A stretch of 64,000 nt of DNA, from NCBI RefSeq assembly GCF_014334335.1, contig NZ_JACSEU010000003.1, positions 1 through 64,000 on the forward strand. The letters run 5' to 3'. The DNA is from Treponema sp. Marseille-Q3903. Lineage in GTDB: Bacteria; Spirochaetota; Spirochaetia; Treponematales; Treponemataceae. The notes under the pieces were generated by a model. The model did not search any database. It was given only the letters and a program-made list of their open reading frames with translations, and was not told the DNA's origin. The position numbers were made by a program, and so were the translations under genes. Of this stretch, positions 9,448 to 18,065 are shown in pieces. Numbering within the stretch: the first letter of the stretch is position 1; every line of letters starts with the position of its first letter.

Positions 9448-9504
9448 TAACTGATAGTAATCCTATCAGTTATAGATTATATATCGAGATTTTAAAATAC
9501 GCAA
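9448..9504 (-). promoter_or_regulatory. promoter with perfect inverted repeat before the DUF5692-hyp operon
   Basis: On the minus strand TTGCGT (9499-9504), 17 bases and a perfect TATAAT (9476-9481) form a promoter. The inverted repeat TAACTGATAG-N5-CTATCAGTTA (9448-9472) follows at once and covers the predicted start. Such placement fits a repressor operator. The binding protein is unknown. The rest of 9505-9642 shows no gene. Confidence 0.65.
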
Positions 9505-9642
9505 AAGAAATAAATTTAAATTATCGTGAGTCGCCCGTTGCCTTCATAGAATAAGGAAAGAAGAAAGTTATCTAAAAAACTGTTTAGACTTAGTAGCTGA
9601 GCATAGATTTTTTTAGCTCGTGTTTTTCACGCAGTCGGAATT

Positions 9643-10563
9643 CTACTCCGATGGAGAAAACTTTGAACTGAAATATGCCATTGCGCCTCCAACAATCAGC
9701 GCAGCCGCAGAAGATAAAACCAGAGAAACGCTCTTAAAATCTAAAATAGATTGAAAAAAAACTCCCTGAAATATATTTTTTGTAATCGGGCAGATGTTCA
9801 GTGCAGAGCCACACAAAAGTCCAAGAATCACCGCGTATGTATGATTAGGAGCTTTTTCCAGAAGATTTTTTATAAGCCTGGCACCGAGCAAAAGTCCGGC
9901 GAGAACTCCGACTCCGTTTGGAAGAAGAAGAATAAGCGCAGAAAAAAAACTCTCCGGTAGGAACAATGCTGAAATACTTTTTATCACAATAGGATAAACG
10001 CCCAAAATAAGCATCAGGAGAGAGCCTGAAATTCCAGGAACAATCATCGCAACAGCTCCAAAAACCCCTGCGATGAAAATTTTTAATGCAAGTTTTACAG
10101 AAAACTCAGGGAGAGACTTTATCATGCCTTGAGAATCTCCAAAAGAAGATTCAAGCATAGAGAACAAAATCATGATTGCAATCCCGATAATGACACAGGC
10201 TACAATAGACTTTGTTTTAGATTTTTCTACTTTAGTCCCGTCTTTTTTATTTACAGAGAGATTCACAAGCATCGGAACGCTCCCGATAATCAATCCTGTG
10301 AAAAAAAAGTTAGTCTGTATAGGGAATTTTTCATAAAGCAATGTTATCAGCTTGCTCAAAATAAGAACGCCAAGTGCCATTCCTGTAACAATCGGCAATA
10401 CAAATTTTTTATTTTTCCAAAGTTTTTTTACATTCAGAGTTATAGCATCTATAAATTTGTCGTAAATTCCAAAAACAACCGCTATCGTGCTCCCTGAAAC
10501 GCCGGGGATTACATTTGCCATACCGATTATAATTCCAATTGCAAGTGTCCATAAAATATTCAT
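9643..10563 (-). CDS. DUF368 polyprenyl-phosphate flippase
   Basis: The 306-residue membrane protein begins MNILWTLAIGIIIGMANVIP and continues GVSGSTIAVVFGIY; a matching half appears later as MIVPGISGSLLMLILGVYP. These paired PG-SGS motifs are the mark of DUF368. Members of DUF368 were shown to return undecaprenyl phosphate across the cytoplasmic membrane for reuse in wall synthesis. About eight membrane segments are visible. It appears monocistronic, with ATG at 10563. No clear consensus promoter was found in 10564-10663. Confidence 0.85.
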   Translation of the reverse strand: MNILWTLAIGIIIGMANVIPGVSGSTIAVVFGIYDKFIDAITLNVKKLWKNKKFVLPIVTGMALGVLILSKLITLLYEKFPIQTNFFFTGLIIGSVPMLVNLSVNKKDGTKVEKSKTKSIVACVIIGIAIMILFSMLESSFGDSQGMIKSLPEFSVKLALKIFIAGVFGAVAMIVPGISGSLLMLILGVYPIVIKSISALFLPESFFSALILLLPNGVGVLAGLLLGARLIKNLLEKAPNHTYAVILGLLCGSALNICPITKNIFQGVFFQSILDFKSVSLVLSSAAALIVGGAMAYFSSKFSPSE

Positions 10564-10663
10564 AAGTGAGATTTTATCATCAAATCAAACTAATATCAAT
10601 TTTAACATTTTGATAAACAGTTTGATTGCCAGCCCTTTTTACTGCCATACTACGGTGACAATA

Positions 10664-11263
10664 CTAGATTTTGTAGGAAAATAGCTTTCTGAAAAAATTG
10701 CAATGTTCATTTTTCCATTCACTTTTCAATATAGAATACCAGACGGCATCGACTATCCCCTGATTGCAAAAACCCGCGCTTCGGAGAGTTCCCTCGTAAG
10801 TCATTCCAATTTTCTGCATAACCCTTCCAGATTTTGGATTATTTTTGTCATGGTTTGAAGCGATTCTATTAAATCCAACTTCCTCGAATAGATATTTTAA
10901 GACAGCCCTGGCAGCTTCGGGCATTATTTCTTTTCCCCACCATCTGCTTCCCATGCAATAACCGAGAACCGCAGACAGAGATTCTTCACGATAATCAACG
11001 ACAGAAATATTCCCGATAAGTTTGTTTTCCTCTTTTAATTCAATCGCCCAGTTATAAAAAGTTTTATCTGCATACTTAGGAATCCAGTCGGTAAGCACAG
11101 ATTTTGTAACCTCCTGATTCGCATGAGACGGCCATGTAAGAAATTTTGTCACTGCGTCTTCACTTGCCCAATTGTTATACATTTCTGCATAATCATCTAT
11201 TTCGAATTGCCTGAGTATAAGTCTTTCTGTCTCCAGCTTTTTTGTTCCCTGATGATTTAACAT
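10664..11263 (-). CDS. GNAT acetyltransferase (RimJ/RimL-like)
   Basis: This 199-residue protein has the RimJ/RimL-type start LETERLILRQFEIDDYAEMY. The acetyl-CoA region appears as GYCMGSRWWGKEIMPEAARA and the late motif ASNHDKNNPKSGRVMQKIGM. Such enzymes acetylate protein amino termini or small amines; the substrate cannot be read here. The open frame reaches ATG 11320, but ATG 11263 is preferred because GGAG lies seven bases upstream. It stands alone behind its own promoter. Confidence 0.8.
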   Translation of the reverse strand: MLNHQGTKKLETERLILRQFEIDDYAEMYNNWASEDAVTKFLTWPSHANQEVTKSVLTDWIPKYADKTFYNWAIELKEENKLIGNISVVDYREESLSAVLGYCMGSRWWGKEIMPEAARAVLKYLFEEVGFNRIASNHDKNNPKSGRVMQKIGMTYEGTLRSAGFCNQGIVDAVWYSILKSEWKNEHCNFFRKLFSYKI

Positions 11264-11327
11264 TTTTTTCTCCATTACTAAATTTCCGGAGTTAAACTGC
11301 CCGTCAGTTTCGTCCCTCATTAATTTA

Positions 11328-11357
11328 TTATATCGGATTCATATCTGTCTGGTCAAA
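11328..11357 (-). promoter_or_regulatory. promoter for the GNAT gene
   Basis: The minus strand reads TTGACC (11352-11357), 18 bases, then TATAAT (11328-11333). The predicted start is about 60 bases before the chosen ATG. The remainder of 11321-11502 holds no gene; the plus-strand gene downstream has no recognisable promoter here. Confidence 0.6.
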
Positions 11358-11502
11358 ACAGCAAATGAACTTTCAAAATCATGACCGGGAACTTTTATAT
11401 GACGGAGGACTTATTTACAGCAGTAAAATTGAAAATAATAAACGTGTTTTTTTTCAAAATACTCCGGTTGATTATTATTTGCCTATGAACTATTTTTAAA
11501 TT

Positions 11503-12258
11503 ATGAATATATTTCTTATAATATTATTTTTATTTTTCGCAGGAAGTATTATTGGGTGGAGTCTTGAAGTTTTGTGGCGACATTTTTTCAGCAAAAACAA
11601 TCCTGAACACAAATGGATAAACCCGGGTTTTTTAGTTGGGCCATATCTGCCTCTTTACGGCTTCAGCTTGACGATTTTATTTCTGCTATCTTTTATCGAT
11701 GTCAGCTTTATTGAAAACAAAATTTTACAAAAGGCTATCCTCTTTGTCTGTATGGCGTTGAGCATCACTGTTTTTGAATATATTGCAGGACTTATTTTTA
11801 TCAAAGGGATGAAGATTAAACTGTGGGATTATTCAAGATGCTGGGGAAATATACAGGGAATCATCTGCCCACTCTACACATTTTTTTGGTATATTTTAAG
11901 CACAGTTTACTACTTTTTCATTCATCCAAGAGTTTTGAACTGGCTTTACTGGTTTACAAATCACCTAACATTCTGCCTTGTTGTCGGCTTTTTCTACGGG
12001 GTATTTGCGGTAGATGTCTTTTATTCATTGAACATAATGAAGCGCATTCGCAAGTTCGCAAAAGAAAACGGACTTGTTGTCCGCCTCGAAAATCTTCAGC
12101 AACACATTCGTCGAGTCAACGATGAAAACAAAGAAAAAGTACATTTCTGGCTCTCAACAAAATCCGAATACATCGATATCAAAGGTGCTGTCCTCAAGCT
12201 GAAAGAAAAAGTCATGTCAGAAAAAAAAGATTCAACTGAAAATACAAAAAAGCACTAA
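11503..12258 (+). CDS. CmpB-like membrane protein (putative ABC transporter type IV, PF06541)
   Basis: The 251-residue protein has about five membrane segments and the family's conserved opening AGSIIGWSLEVLWR followed by KWINPGFLVGPYLPLYGFS. A second signature, IKLWDYSRCWGNIQGIICPLY, is also present. PF06541 proteins are called putative ABC permeases, but their role is not established. The carboxy-terminal 70 residues are charged and cytoplasmic. The start ATG at 11503 has no good Shine-Dalgarno. It converges on the feo operon. Confidence 0.75.
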   Translation: MNIFLIILFLFFAGSIIGWSLEVLWRHFFSKNNPEHKWINPGFLVGPYLPLYGFSLTILFLLSFIDVSFIENKILQKAILFVCMALSITVFEYIAGLIFIKGMKIKLWDYSRCWGNIQGIICPLYTFFWYILSTVYYFFIHPRVLNWLYWFTNHLTFCLVVGFFYGVFAVDVFYSLNIMKRIRKFAKENGLVVRLENLQQHIRRVNDENKEKVHFWLSTKSEYIDIKGAVLKLKEKVMSEKKDSTENTKKH

Positions 12259-12306
12259 AATGGCATTCATTAAACCGAAATGATATTTTAAAATTTACAA
12301 ATAAAA

Positions 12307-12337
12307 AAGGCGATTCTTCTTATCAAAGAACCGCCTT
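12307..12337 (-). terminator. rho-independent terminator of the feo operon
   Basis: AAGGCG-A-TTCTT pairs with AAGAA-C-CGCCTT around a seven-base loop, with one mismatch. On the minus strand it is followed by a TTTTTT run. It lies between converging genes and can also serve the plus-strand gene. Confidence 0.75.
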
Positions 12338-12364
12338 CCTGTGCATAAAATCTTTTATCAGATA

Positions 12365-12520
12365 TTATTTTTCATCACAGCAAGAACATTTATCAGAGCA
12401 ACCGCAGCAACAAACTGAACTACCGGTTTTTTTTGCATGTCTGAACTTTTTCACTGCTTTGTAAATAATATATGCCGAATAAGATGCTAAGGCTGCTACA
12501 CAAATAATTGTTACAACCAT
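12365..12520 (-). CDS. FeoB-associated Cys-rich membrane protein
   Basis: This 51-residue protein starts at ATG 12520, ten bases after the feoB stop, behind an AGGAGG-like Shine-Dalgarno. One membrane helix (VVTIICVAALASYSAYIIY) is followed by a basic stretch and a Cys-rich tail, CCCGCSDKCSCC. This matches the FeoB-associated Cys-rich proteins (PF12669) found after feoB in many bacteria. A role in Fe(II) delivery or FeoB assembly is assumed for the family but not proven. Confidence 0.85.
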   Translation of the reverse strand: MVVTIICVAALASYSAYIIYKAVKKFRHAKKTGSSVCCCGCSDKCSCCDEK

Positions 12521-12530
12521 ATAAGACCTC

Positions 12531-14678
12531 CTACTTTCCTTTGTAAGGATTCTTCCTGAATACCGCAAACAAAATAAATGCCAGCAGTATAAAGGCAATT
12601 ATAGTTCCGGCTCCAAATACGCCGTGAACAAAAAGCATTCCAAGCTGATAAACGATCATCGTTACAGCATAAGCAGCGAGGTTTTGGAACAGGATTGCGA
12701 ACCAGAACCATTTGCGGTTCTTCAATTCATTTGCCATTGTCGCAATTGCAGCAAGACATGGAGAATCGAGAAGATTGAACAAAAGGAAACAGAAAGCAGC
12801 GATGCTTGTTGGGAACCATCCGCTGATTGCAGTTGCTACGACATTGCCGTCTTCAACTGCATCTTCTGCAACATTTGCCAAAACTCCCATTGTAGAAACA
12901 ATTGCTTCCTTAGCAGAGAATCCTGAGATTGAGGCTGCGGCAGCTTCCCAGCCACCTTCTGCGCCTCCAAATCCAAGCGGGATAAATATATAACGTATAA
13001 CGCCGCCAATCTTTGCCAAAATAGAATCAGGAGATTCAACAAGACCAAAGCCTTCTTCTCCAAAACCATAGCTTGAAAGGAACCACATTACGATACAAGC
13101 TACGAACAAAATCGTACCGGCTTTTACCACAAATCCTTTTACACGTTCCCAAGTGTGAAGCAAAACTGTCTTAACTTGAGGAAGGTGATACTGTGGAAGT
13201 TCCATTACAAATGGAGCAGCAGGACCGTGGAACGGTTTTGTCTTTTTCAATGAAACAGCAGCAAGTAAAACAGCTGCAACACCGATCAAATACATCAGAG
13301 GTCCGAGAAAAGAAGCATCTCCGCCTGTAACTCTTCCGCCAATTACGGCTGCCATCAAAGCGATTACAGGAAGTTTTGCACCGCAAGGAATCCATGTCGT
13401 TGTCATGATTGTCATACGTCTGTCATTTTCATTTTCAATCGTACGGCTTGCCATGATTCCGGGAATTCCACAACCTGATGAAATTAAAAGAGGAATAAAT
13501 GATTTACCAGAAAGTCCGAAGTGACGGAAAATCCTATCCATTACGAACGCAATACGAACCATGTATCCGCAATCTTCAAGAATAGAAAGGAGAAGGAAAA
13601 GAACTGCCATCTGAGGAACAAATCCGAGTACAGCTCCAATACCGCCAAGAATACCGTTTACAATACAATCGACTAGAACTTCATGTGCACCTGCACTTTC
13701 GAGCAGTCCCTGAACCCAGCCTTGTATAGTTGTAACTGCAACATCATTTACCCAGTCTGTACCCATAGTACCAACTGTATTTATAGAAACCCAGTAAACA
13801 AACCACATAACAAGAACAAAGATTGGAAGTCCAAGGAATCTGTTTGTGATAACGCGGTCAATTTTATCTGACTTTGTCATCTTTGCTTTTGGATGAACTA
13901 TAATTCCATCAAGAATCTTTGCAATGTAGTTATATCTTTCATTTGTGATGATTGATTCAATGTCATCATCGCGAGATTTTTCCAAAGCAGCTGTAATCTG
14001 TTCAACTTTTGCTTTATCAGCATCATTGAGCTTAATTTTTGTGATTACTTTAGCATCGCGTTCAAGAACTTTAATTGCTGTCCAGCGAACAAGTTTTTTT
14101 TCAACAGAAGAAGGGAGAAGCGAAGATATCTGTGCGATAGCGTTTTCAACATCTGCCTCAAAACAGCTCGATGGGGCATTTCCTTCTTTTCCTGCTGCCT
14201 GACTCGCAGCTTTTGCAGCGTCTTTTACACCTTTTCCGTGCAAAGCAACAGTCTCTACAACTTTACAACCAAGTCGTTCTCCAAGTTTTTTGCTGTCGAT
14301 TGCTGCCCCTGATTTTTTCATTGCATCAACCATGTTTAAAGCAATTACAACAGGCTTTCCAAGCTCAAGAATCTGAGTTGTAAGATACAAGTTTCGTTCA
14401 ATATTTGTTGCATCAACAATATTTAATACAGCAGACGGTTCATCGCTAGCAAGATAATCACGGCTTACAACTTCTTCATTTGTATATGGAGATAGAGAAT
14501 AAATACCAGGAAGATCGACTACAGAAACAGCCTTTTCTCCTTTTAAATTACCTTCTTTCTTTTCAACTGTTACTCCAGGCCAGTTACCAACATATTGAAC
14601 TGCACCTGTAAGGTTATTGAACATTGTAGTCTTACCACAGTTAGGGTTTCCTGCTAAAGCTATTCTAATTTTTTTCAT
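12531..14678 (-). CDS. feoB: ferrous iron transporter FeoB
   Basis: This 715-residue protein has an amino-terminal G domain with G1 GNPNCGKTTMFNNLTG near residues 10-25, G3 VDLPGIYSL and G4 NMVDAMKK. A helical spacer follows, then two inverted Gate regions with ISSGCGIPGIMASR and the Cys-containing LLDSPCLAAIATM. FeoB carries Fe(II) across the cytoplasmic membrane under anoxic conditions. ATG 14678 is preceded by GGGAGG. It is the third gene of feoA-feoA-feoB and is followed by the small Cys-rich gene. Confidence 0.95.
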   Translation of the reverse strand: MKKIRIALAGNPNCGKTTMFNNLTGAVQYVGNWPGVTVEKKEGNLKGEKAVSVVDLPGIYSLSPYTNEEVVSRDYLASDEPSAVLNIVDATNIERNLYLTTQILELGKPVVIALNMVDAMKKSGAAIDSKKLGERLGCKVVETVALHGKGVKDAAKAASQAAGKEGNAPSSCFEADVENAIAQISSLLPSSVEKKLVRWTAIKVLERDAKVITKIKLNDADKAKVEQITAALEKSRDDDIESIITNERYNYIAKILDGIIVHPKAKMTKSDKIDRVITNRFLGLPIFVLVMWFVYWVSINTVGTMGTDWVNDVAVTTIQGWVQGLLESAGAHEVLVDCIVNGILGGIGAVLGFVPQMAVLFLLLSILEDCGYMVRIAFVMDRIFRHFGLSGKSFIPLLISSGCGIPGIMASRTIENENDRRMTIMTTTWIPCGAKLPVIALMAAVIGGRVTGGDASFLGPLMYLIGVAAVLLAAVSLKKTKPFHGPAAPFVMELPQYHLPQVKTVLLHTWERVKGFVVKAGTILFVACIVMWFLSSYGFGEEGFGLVESPDSILAKIGGVIRYIFIPLGFGGAEGGWEAAAASISGFSAKEAIVSTMGVLANVAEDAVEDGNVVATAISGWFPTSIAAFCFLLFNLLDSPCLAAIATMANELKNRKWFWFAILFQNLAAYAVTMIVYQLGMLFVHGVFGAGTIIAFILLAFILFAVFRKNPYKGK

Positions 14679-14690
14679 TCCCTGCCTCCC

Positions 14691-14912
14691 TTACTCTGCA
14701 ACTTCGATGCATTCTGCATCACCCTTGCGAACAGTCAACTCATAACCGCGTACAGTTACTTCAACAGGGTCTCCAAGCGGGGCAACTTTTCTAATATAAA
14801 CTTCACAGCCGTTTGTGAAGCCCATATCCATAAGACGACGTTTAAGGGCACCTTCACCGTTAAGTCGTTTCACTTTCACAGTGGTTCCAACCGGAACTTC
14901 TTTCAATGTCAT
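14691..14912 (-). CDS. feoA: FeoA-family protein (copy 2)
   Basis: This 73-residue SH3-like protein contains GTTVKVKRLNGEGALKRRLM and DMGFTNGCEVYI and ends with YELTVRKGDAECIEVAE, the usual FeoA order. FeoA binds and regulates FeoB. A GAGAGG Shine-Dalgarno lies before ATG 14912, and 12 bases separate it from feoB. Treponemes and many Firmicutes carry two feoA genes. Confidence 0.92.
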   Translation of the reverse strand: MTLKEVPVGTTVKVKRLNGEGALKRRLMDMGFTNGCEVYIRKVAPLGDPVEVTVRGYELTVRKGDAECIEVAE

Positions 14913-14941
14913 ATATTTATACCTCTCTATAAAAACCTGTT

Positions 14942-15154
14942 TTATACAAAAATCTTACAAGCGAGCATTTTATCAAGCGCAATTCTGGCACCTTTTACTT
15001 TTACAATCAGATTTCCATCGCCGACTTTAGAAATTACACTAACCTCTTCGCCTGCAATAAAACCTAAATCTGTAAGATGTTTGCGAATAGCTCCACTGCC
15101 GGAAATCCGGCTTATCACAACAGTCTCTCCGATATTAGAAAATGATAATGGCAT
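14942..15154 (-). CDS. feoA: FeoA-family protein (copy 1)
   Basis: The 70-residue product has the FeoA pattern GETVVISRISGSGAIRKHLT, DLGFIAGEEVSVI and a closing GARIALDKMLACKIFV. It is the first gene of the feo operon, with AAGGAG before ATG 15154. It is clearly diverged from the second feoA, so the pair is not a recent duplication. The two may form a heteromeric regulator of FeoB. Confidence 0.92.
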   Translation of the reverse strand: MPLSFSNIGETVVISRISGSGAIRKHLTDLGFIAGEEVSVISKVGDGNLIVKVKGARIALDKMLACKIFV

Positions 15155-15171
15155 AATCAGCTCCTTAAAAA

Positions 15172-15230
15172 ATTAGTTGCGTCTAATCTTTAGGCACAAA
15201 CATTCTACAACACCTATATATGGCTGTCAA
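15172..15230 (-). promoter_or_regulatory. feo promoter with TTAG-N6-CTAA operator
   Basis: On the minus strand TTGACA (15225-15230), 17 bases and TAGAAT (15202-15207) form a near-consensus promoter. The dyad ATTAG-N6-CTAAT (15172-15187) lies at about +9 to +24, just before the Shine-Dalgarno. Placement fits an Fe-dependent repressor of the DtxR/TroR or Fur type. The same dyad form recurs at 21313-21328. Confidence 0.7.
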
Positions 15231-15271
15231 TAGATGAAACTAACTTGAATTATTCGCATATAACTTTTATG

Positions 15272-15929
15272 TCAGCCCAAAGCGACGTCGAGCATCATCA
15301 TCAAAGAAAAACCTACCATGAACATCAGCGTTCCAATATTCGAGTGTTTTCCTTCTGACATTTCGGGAATAAGCTCTTCAATCACGACGTAAAACATTGC
15401 CCCTTGAATGGAGCGGCATAGAGATGATTGCCCCTTCCGGGAAATTTTGAATTGCAATGCCGAGTGCCAAAGTCAGTGCCGCCGCTTCTGTGATTTGGGC
15501 ATTTCCTGAAAGCCAGCCGGCATACAAAACTCCTACAGCCATCCCCTCAGGAATATTGTGCAACGTAACAGCTAGAACCATCATCGTAGTCCTTTTGAGA
15601 TGAGATTTTGGACCTTCAACTGTATGGTTTTTATCGAGGTGCATGTGAGGAATGACGACATCAAGGAAAAGTAAAAACACCATGCCGAGACAAAATCCTG
15701 CTACGGCTGGGATAAAACTGATTTTTCCCATCCCATTTGATGTTGCAAGCTCCATCGACGGAATCAAAAGGCTCCAAACGGAAGCTGCAATCATAACTCC
15801 GGATGAAAAACCTGTCAAAGCCCGCTGTATACTCTGTTTCAGTTCTTTTTTCATAAAAAAAACAAGCACAGCTCCAAGCGATGTTCCCAAAAAAGGAATA
15901 AGCAATCCCTTAGCAATAATTCCGTACAT
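15272..15929 (-). pseudogene. ZIP-family metal transporter broken by internal deletion and frameshift
   Basis: The first frame (from ATG 15929) encodes a good ZIP start, through LAVTLHNIPEGMAVGVLYAG with its metal-binding His-Asn-x-Pro-Glu-Gly, to IQNFPEGAIISMPLHS, then shifts out of frame and stops. A second frame supplies the normal carboxy-terminal end, GAMFYVVIEELIPEMSEGKH to MMMLDVALG. Compared with the family, about 45 codons are missing between the two parts. The sequence AGGGGCAAT occurs on both sides of the joint, about 30 bases apart, suggesting a slippage or recombination deletion. The product would lack two or more membrane helices and is probably not functional. A sequencing or assembly error is the alternative. 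Confidence 0.75.
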
Positions 15930-15995
15930 ATCCACCTTTTTTTTAAATTATTATTTATCTGAAATAAAATTCAATCTCTCAGAAAATTATTATAA

Positions 15996-17279
15996 TCAAA
16001 AACTAAATTTGCCATTTACGTAAAATGAGCTTGAGTTTTTATAACTGCCAAATTTTCCGTTATTTTTTGGACCTGGAGACAAAATATATGCCCCACATGT
16101 AACGCTGAATTGATCGGAGACGCTGTATTTCGCATAAGGATTTATCATGCTGTCAAAATCATTTAATCCGAGCAAGCCGTTTACACAAAGTTCAAGTGTG
16201 TCCGAAAGCAATGTTCTTGACACACTGATTGTCACTCCGTGTGTGTATGCATTGTTTCTATCCAATCCATCGATATTTCCCGGAATATAGTCGCAGTAAT
16301 ATTGTGCTGTGATTGCCCAACCGGAAGGCATCCAGTCTATTCCAGCAAGCGCAGACAATTGATTTTTCTGCAATGCATTTTCAACAGGGAGCGGTGTTGT
16401 ACCAGTCATCGATGCAATCATTGCATTTTTTGTTTTTTCTTCTATTATGGTCTGCGCTTTTTTTTGCAAATATCTTTGTGGGAAAAATGCGCTTTCAAGG
16501 CGAATAACTGTTTCGCCAATTGGGATTGCGGCGTCTGCACCGAACATCATCATGCTTTTATATCTGCCATTTATCAAGACATCTCCTTTTGAACTCACGC
16601 TGTAGTCGAACAAGGGAATGTCGTCCCATCCATAAAACCCGTAAAGAGATATGTCAAATGAAGAAAAATACCCTGAAAGTTTTAATCCGTATTCTCCATT
16701 CCAAATTGCAAGCTCAGGTTTTTCAATTATGGTGCGTGCAGCAAGGCTTTTTGGAAGTTCTGCCGGAGTAAAAAACGGGATCCACCAGACATCAGCAGTA
16801 AAAGTTGAGATACTTGCAGAAAAACGAATCGCATCTACAGCCTGTTTTGAATTCTCGCTAACCATCGCCGCAACGCTCGACAAATCAGACGGGCAAAGCA
16901 CATTTGTAATATCTATTCCATCAGATTTTCCCCACGACGCTTTTTGGCGACCGACCCTGATTGCCCAAAAAGAACTTGAATAATCAGCAAAAAGTTCGTT
17001 TAGAGAAAGGTTGAATCCTTTCCCAAGATTTCCATCTTCATTTTTTTTGTAAGAAAAAGTTCCCTCAGCATAAGCGGAACTGTCAGCGTAATACGCATTC
17101 AGTTTGCCGGTCAAAGACGATTCCCCCAATGTAAAATGTCCTGCTGCAGAATCTTTGTCGGTCCAAGGGGCTGCAACACCTAAAGCCGTATCGATATCGC
17201 CTGAAAACTCAACTCCATCGGCGAAAGATGGAAGTGCGAACGCCAAAAACAAAATCAAAAAGAATGATATTTTTTTCAT
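15996..17279 (-). CDS. outer-membrane beta-barrel protein of the RND export operon
   Basis: This 427-residue protein has a Sec signal peptide (MKKISFFLILFLAFALPSFA), alternating strand patterns throughout and a terminal Phe (SSFYVNGKFSF), as expected of an outer-membrane barrel. It resembles DUF1302-type proteins that accompany MMPL-family RND proteins. Its ATG overlaps the stop of the LolA-like gene by four bases (ATGA), so the genes are coupled in translation. It probably provides the outer-membrane end of the export path. Confidence 0.7.
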   Translation of the reverse strand: MKKISFFLILFLAFALPSFADGVEFSGDIDTALGVAAPWTDKDSAAGHFTLGESSLTGKLNAYYADSSAYAEGTFSYKKNEDGNLGKGFNLSLNELFADYSSSFWAIRVGRQKASWGKSDGIDITNVLCPSDLSSVAAMVSENSKQAVDAIRFSASISTFTADVWWIPFFTPAELPKSLAARTIIEKPELAIWNGEYGLKLSGYFSSFDISLYGFYGWDDIPLFDYSVSSKGDVLINGRYKSMMMFGADAAIPIGETVIRLESAFFPQRYLQKKAQTIIEEKTKNAMIASMTGTTPLPVENALQKNQLSALAGIDWMPSGWAITAQYYCDYIPGNIDGLDRNNAYTHGVTISVSRTLLSDTLELCVNGLLGLNDFDSMINPYAKYSVSDQFSVTCGAYILSPGPKNNGKFGSYKNSSSFYVNGKFSF

Positions 17280-18064
17280 CGTATCCTGCCTTTTTCAAGT
17301 GCTGCGACAGTAAACAGCGATTCATCGATTGACTCGCCGTAGCTGACATTGTTCATTTCAATCAAAGTGCTGTGATCCTTTTGAATGTTTTTCATCAGCA
17401 TTTTTCCTGTCGTCCAAAATCCATCTACCTTTTTGATGTCGCTGCAAATAAGCTCCCTCTGAAGTTCATTCTGTCTATCATAAAACTCCGCCTTGCATAG
17501 CATAAAATTATCTTTTCTGATCCAGCAGATTTTTCTCGGATTTTTTTCTGTAGAATTTTTTGCTTTACATTCAACTTTGTAACATGCAGCTCCGTCAATA
17601 TCCTCTTCTCCAATAAGCTGAAAATTATCTTTATTCAAACCACGGTCGCCCATATCATCGTAAGTAAAATCAGTTCCCATAAAGTCACCGCCTGACTCAG
17701 AACCCGAAATACGACGAACTTTTTTCATCGCCGGCATGTAAAGCCAGTTATCTGAATCTTTTTTGTTGCCGGAAGAATCCTCTTTGTAGCTGATTGTGAG
17801 ATATCCTACTCCAGAAACATCTTTTGGTTTTGTAAAAATGATCACAGATTTAGTCGAATCTGTAAGCTCCAGGCTTTTTTCCAGAACTTCGCGGATGCGG
17901 GTGTTGCCTTTTTTGTCTGTCAAAGTCATAGTCGCAGTATAAGAGCTTGTTTTCGATTTTGGAACTTCATCAGATTTTTTCATGATGTCGTATCCTGAAA
18001 GCGTCTGTGTAAACGCACTGGCTCCAAAAATCATTGCAATTAAAATTAATGTAAATTTTTTCAT
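17276..18064 (-). CDS. periplasmic LolA-like outer-membrane lipoprotein-sorting protein
   Basis: The 262-residue protein has a signal peptide ending near SAFTQ. It shows the LolA-like pattern of this operon type: SGYDIMKKSDEVPKSKTSSY, then GYLTISYKEDSSG, DNWLYMPAMKKVRRISGS and GTDFTYDDMGDR. Proteins of this sort accompany MMPL exporters and probably carry lipid or lipoprotein through the periplasm. It lies one base after the RND gene and overlaps the barrel gene. The cargo is unknown. Confidence 0.8.
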   Translation of the reverse strand: MKKFTLILIAMIFGASAFTQTLSGYDIMKKSDEVPKSKTSSYTATMTLTDKKGNTRIREVLEKSLELTDSTKSVIIFTKPKDVSGVGYLTISYKEDSSGNKKDSDNWLYMPAMKKVRRISGSESGGDFMGTDFTYDDMGDRGLNKDNFQLIGEEDIDGAACYKVECKAKNSTEKNPRKICWIRKDNFMLCKAEFYDRQNELQRELICSDIKKVDGFWTTGKMLMKNIQKDHSTLIEMNNVSYGESIDESLFTVAALEKGRIR

Positions 18065-18065
18065 A

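Noticed and set aside
15378-15929. Treating the first ZIP frame as a normal short gene
   Set aside because: It loses the family's last helices, and the missing carboxy-terminal end is present in another frame directly after it, so a broken gene is the better reading.
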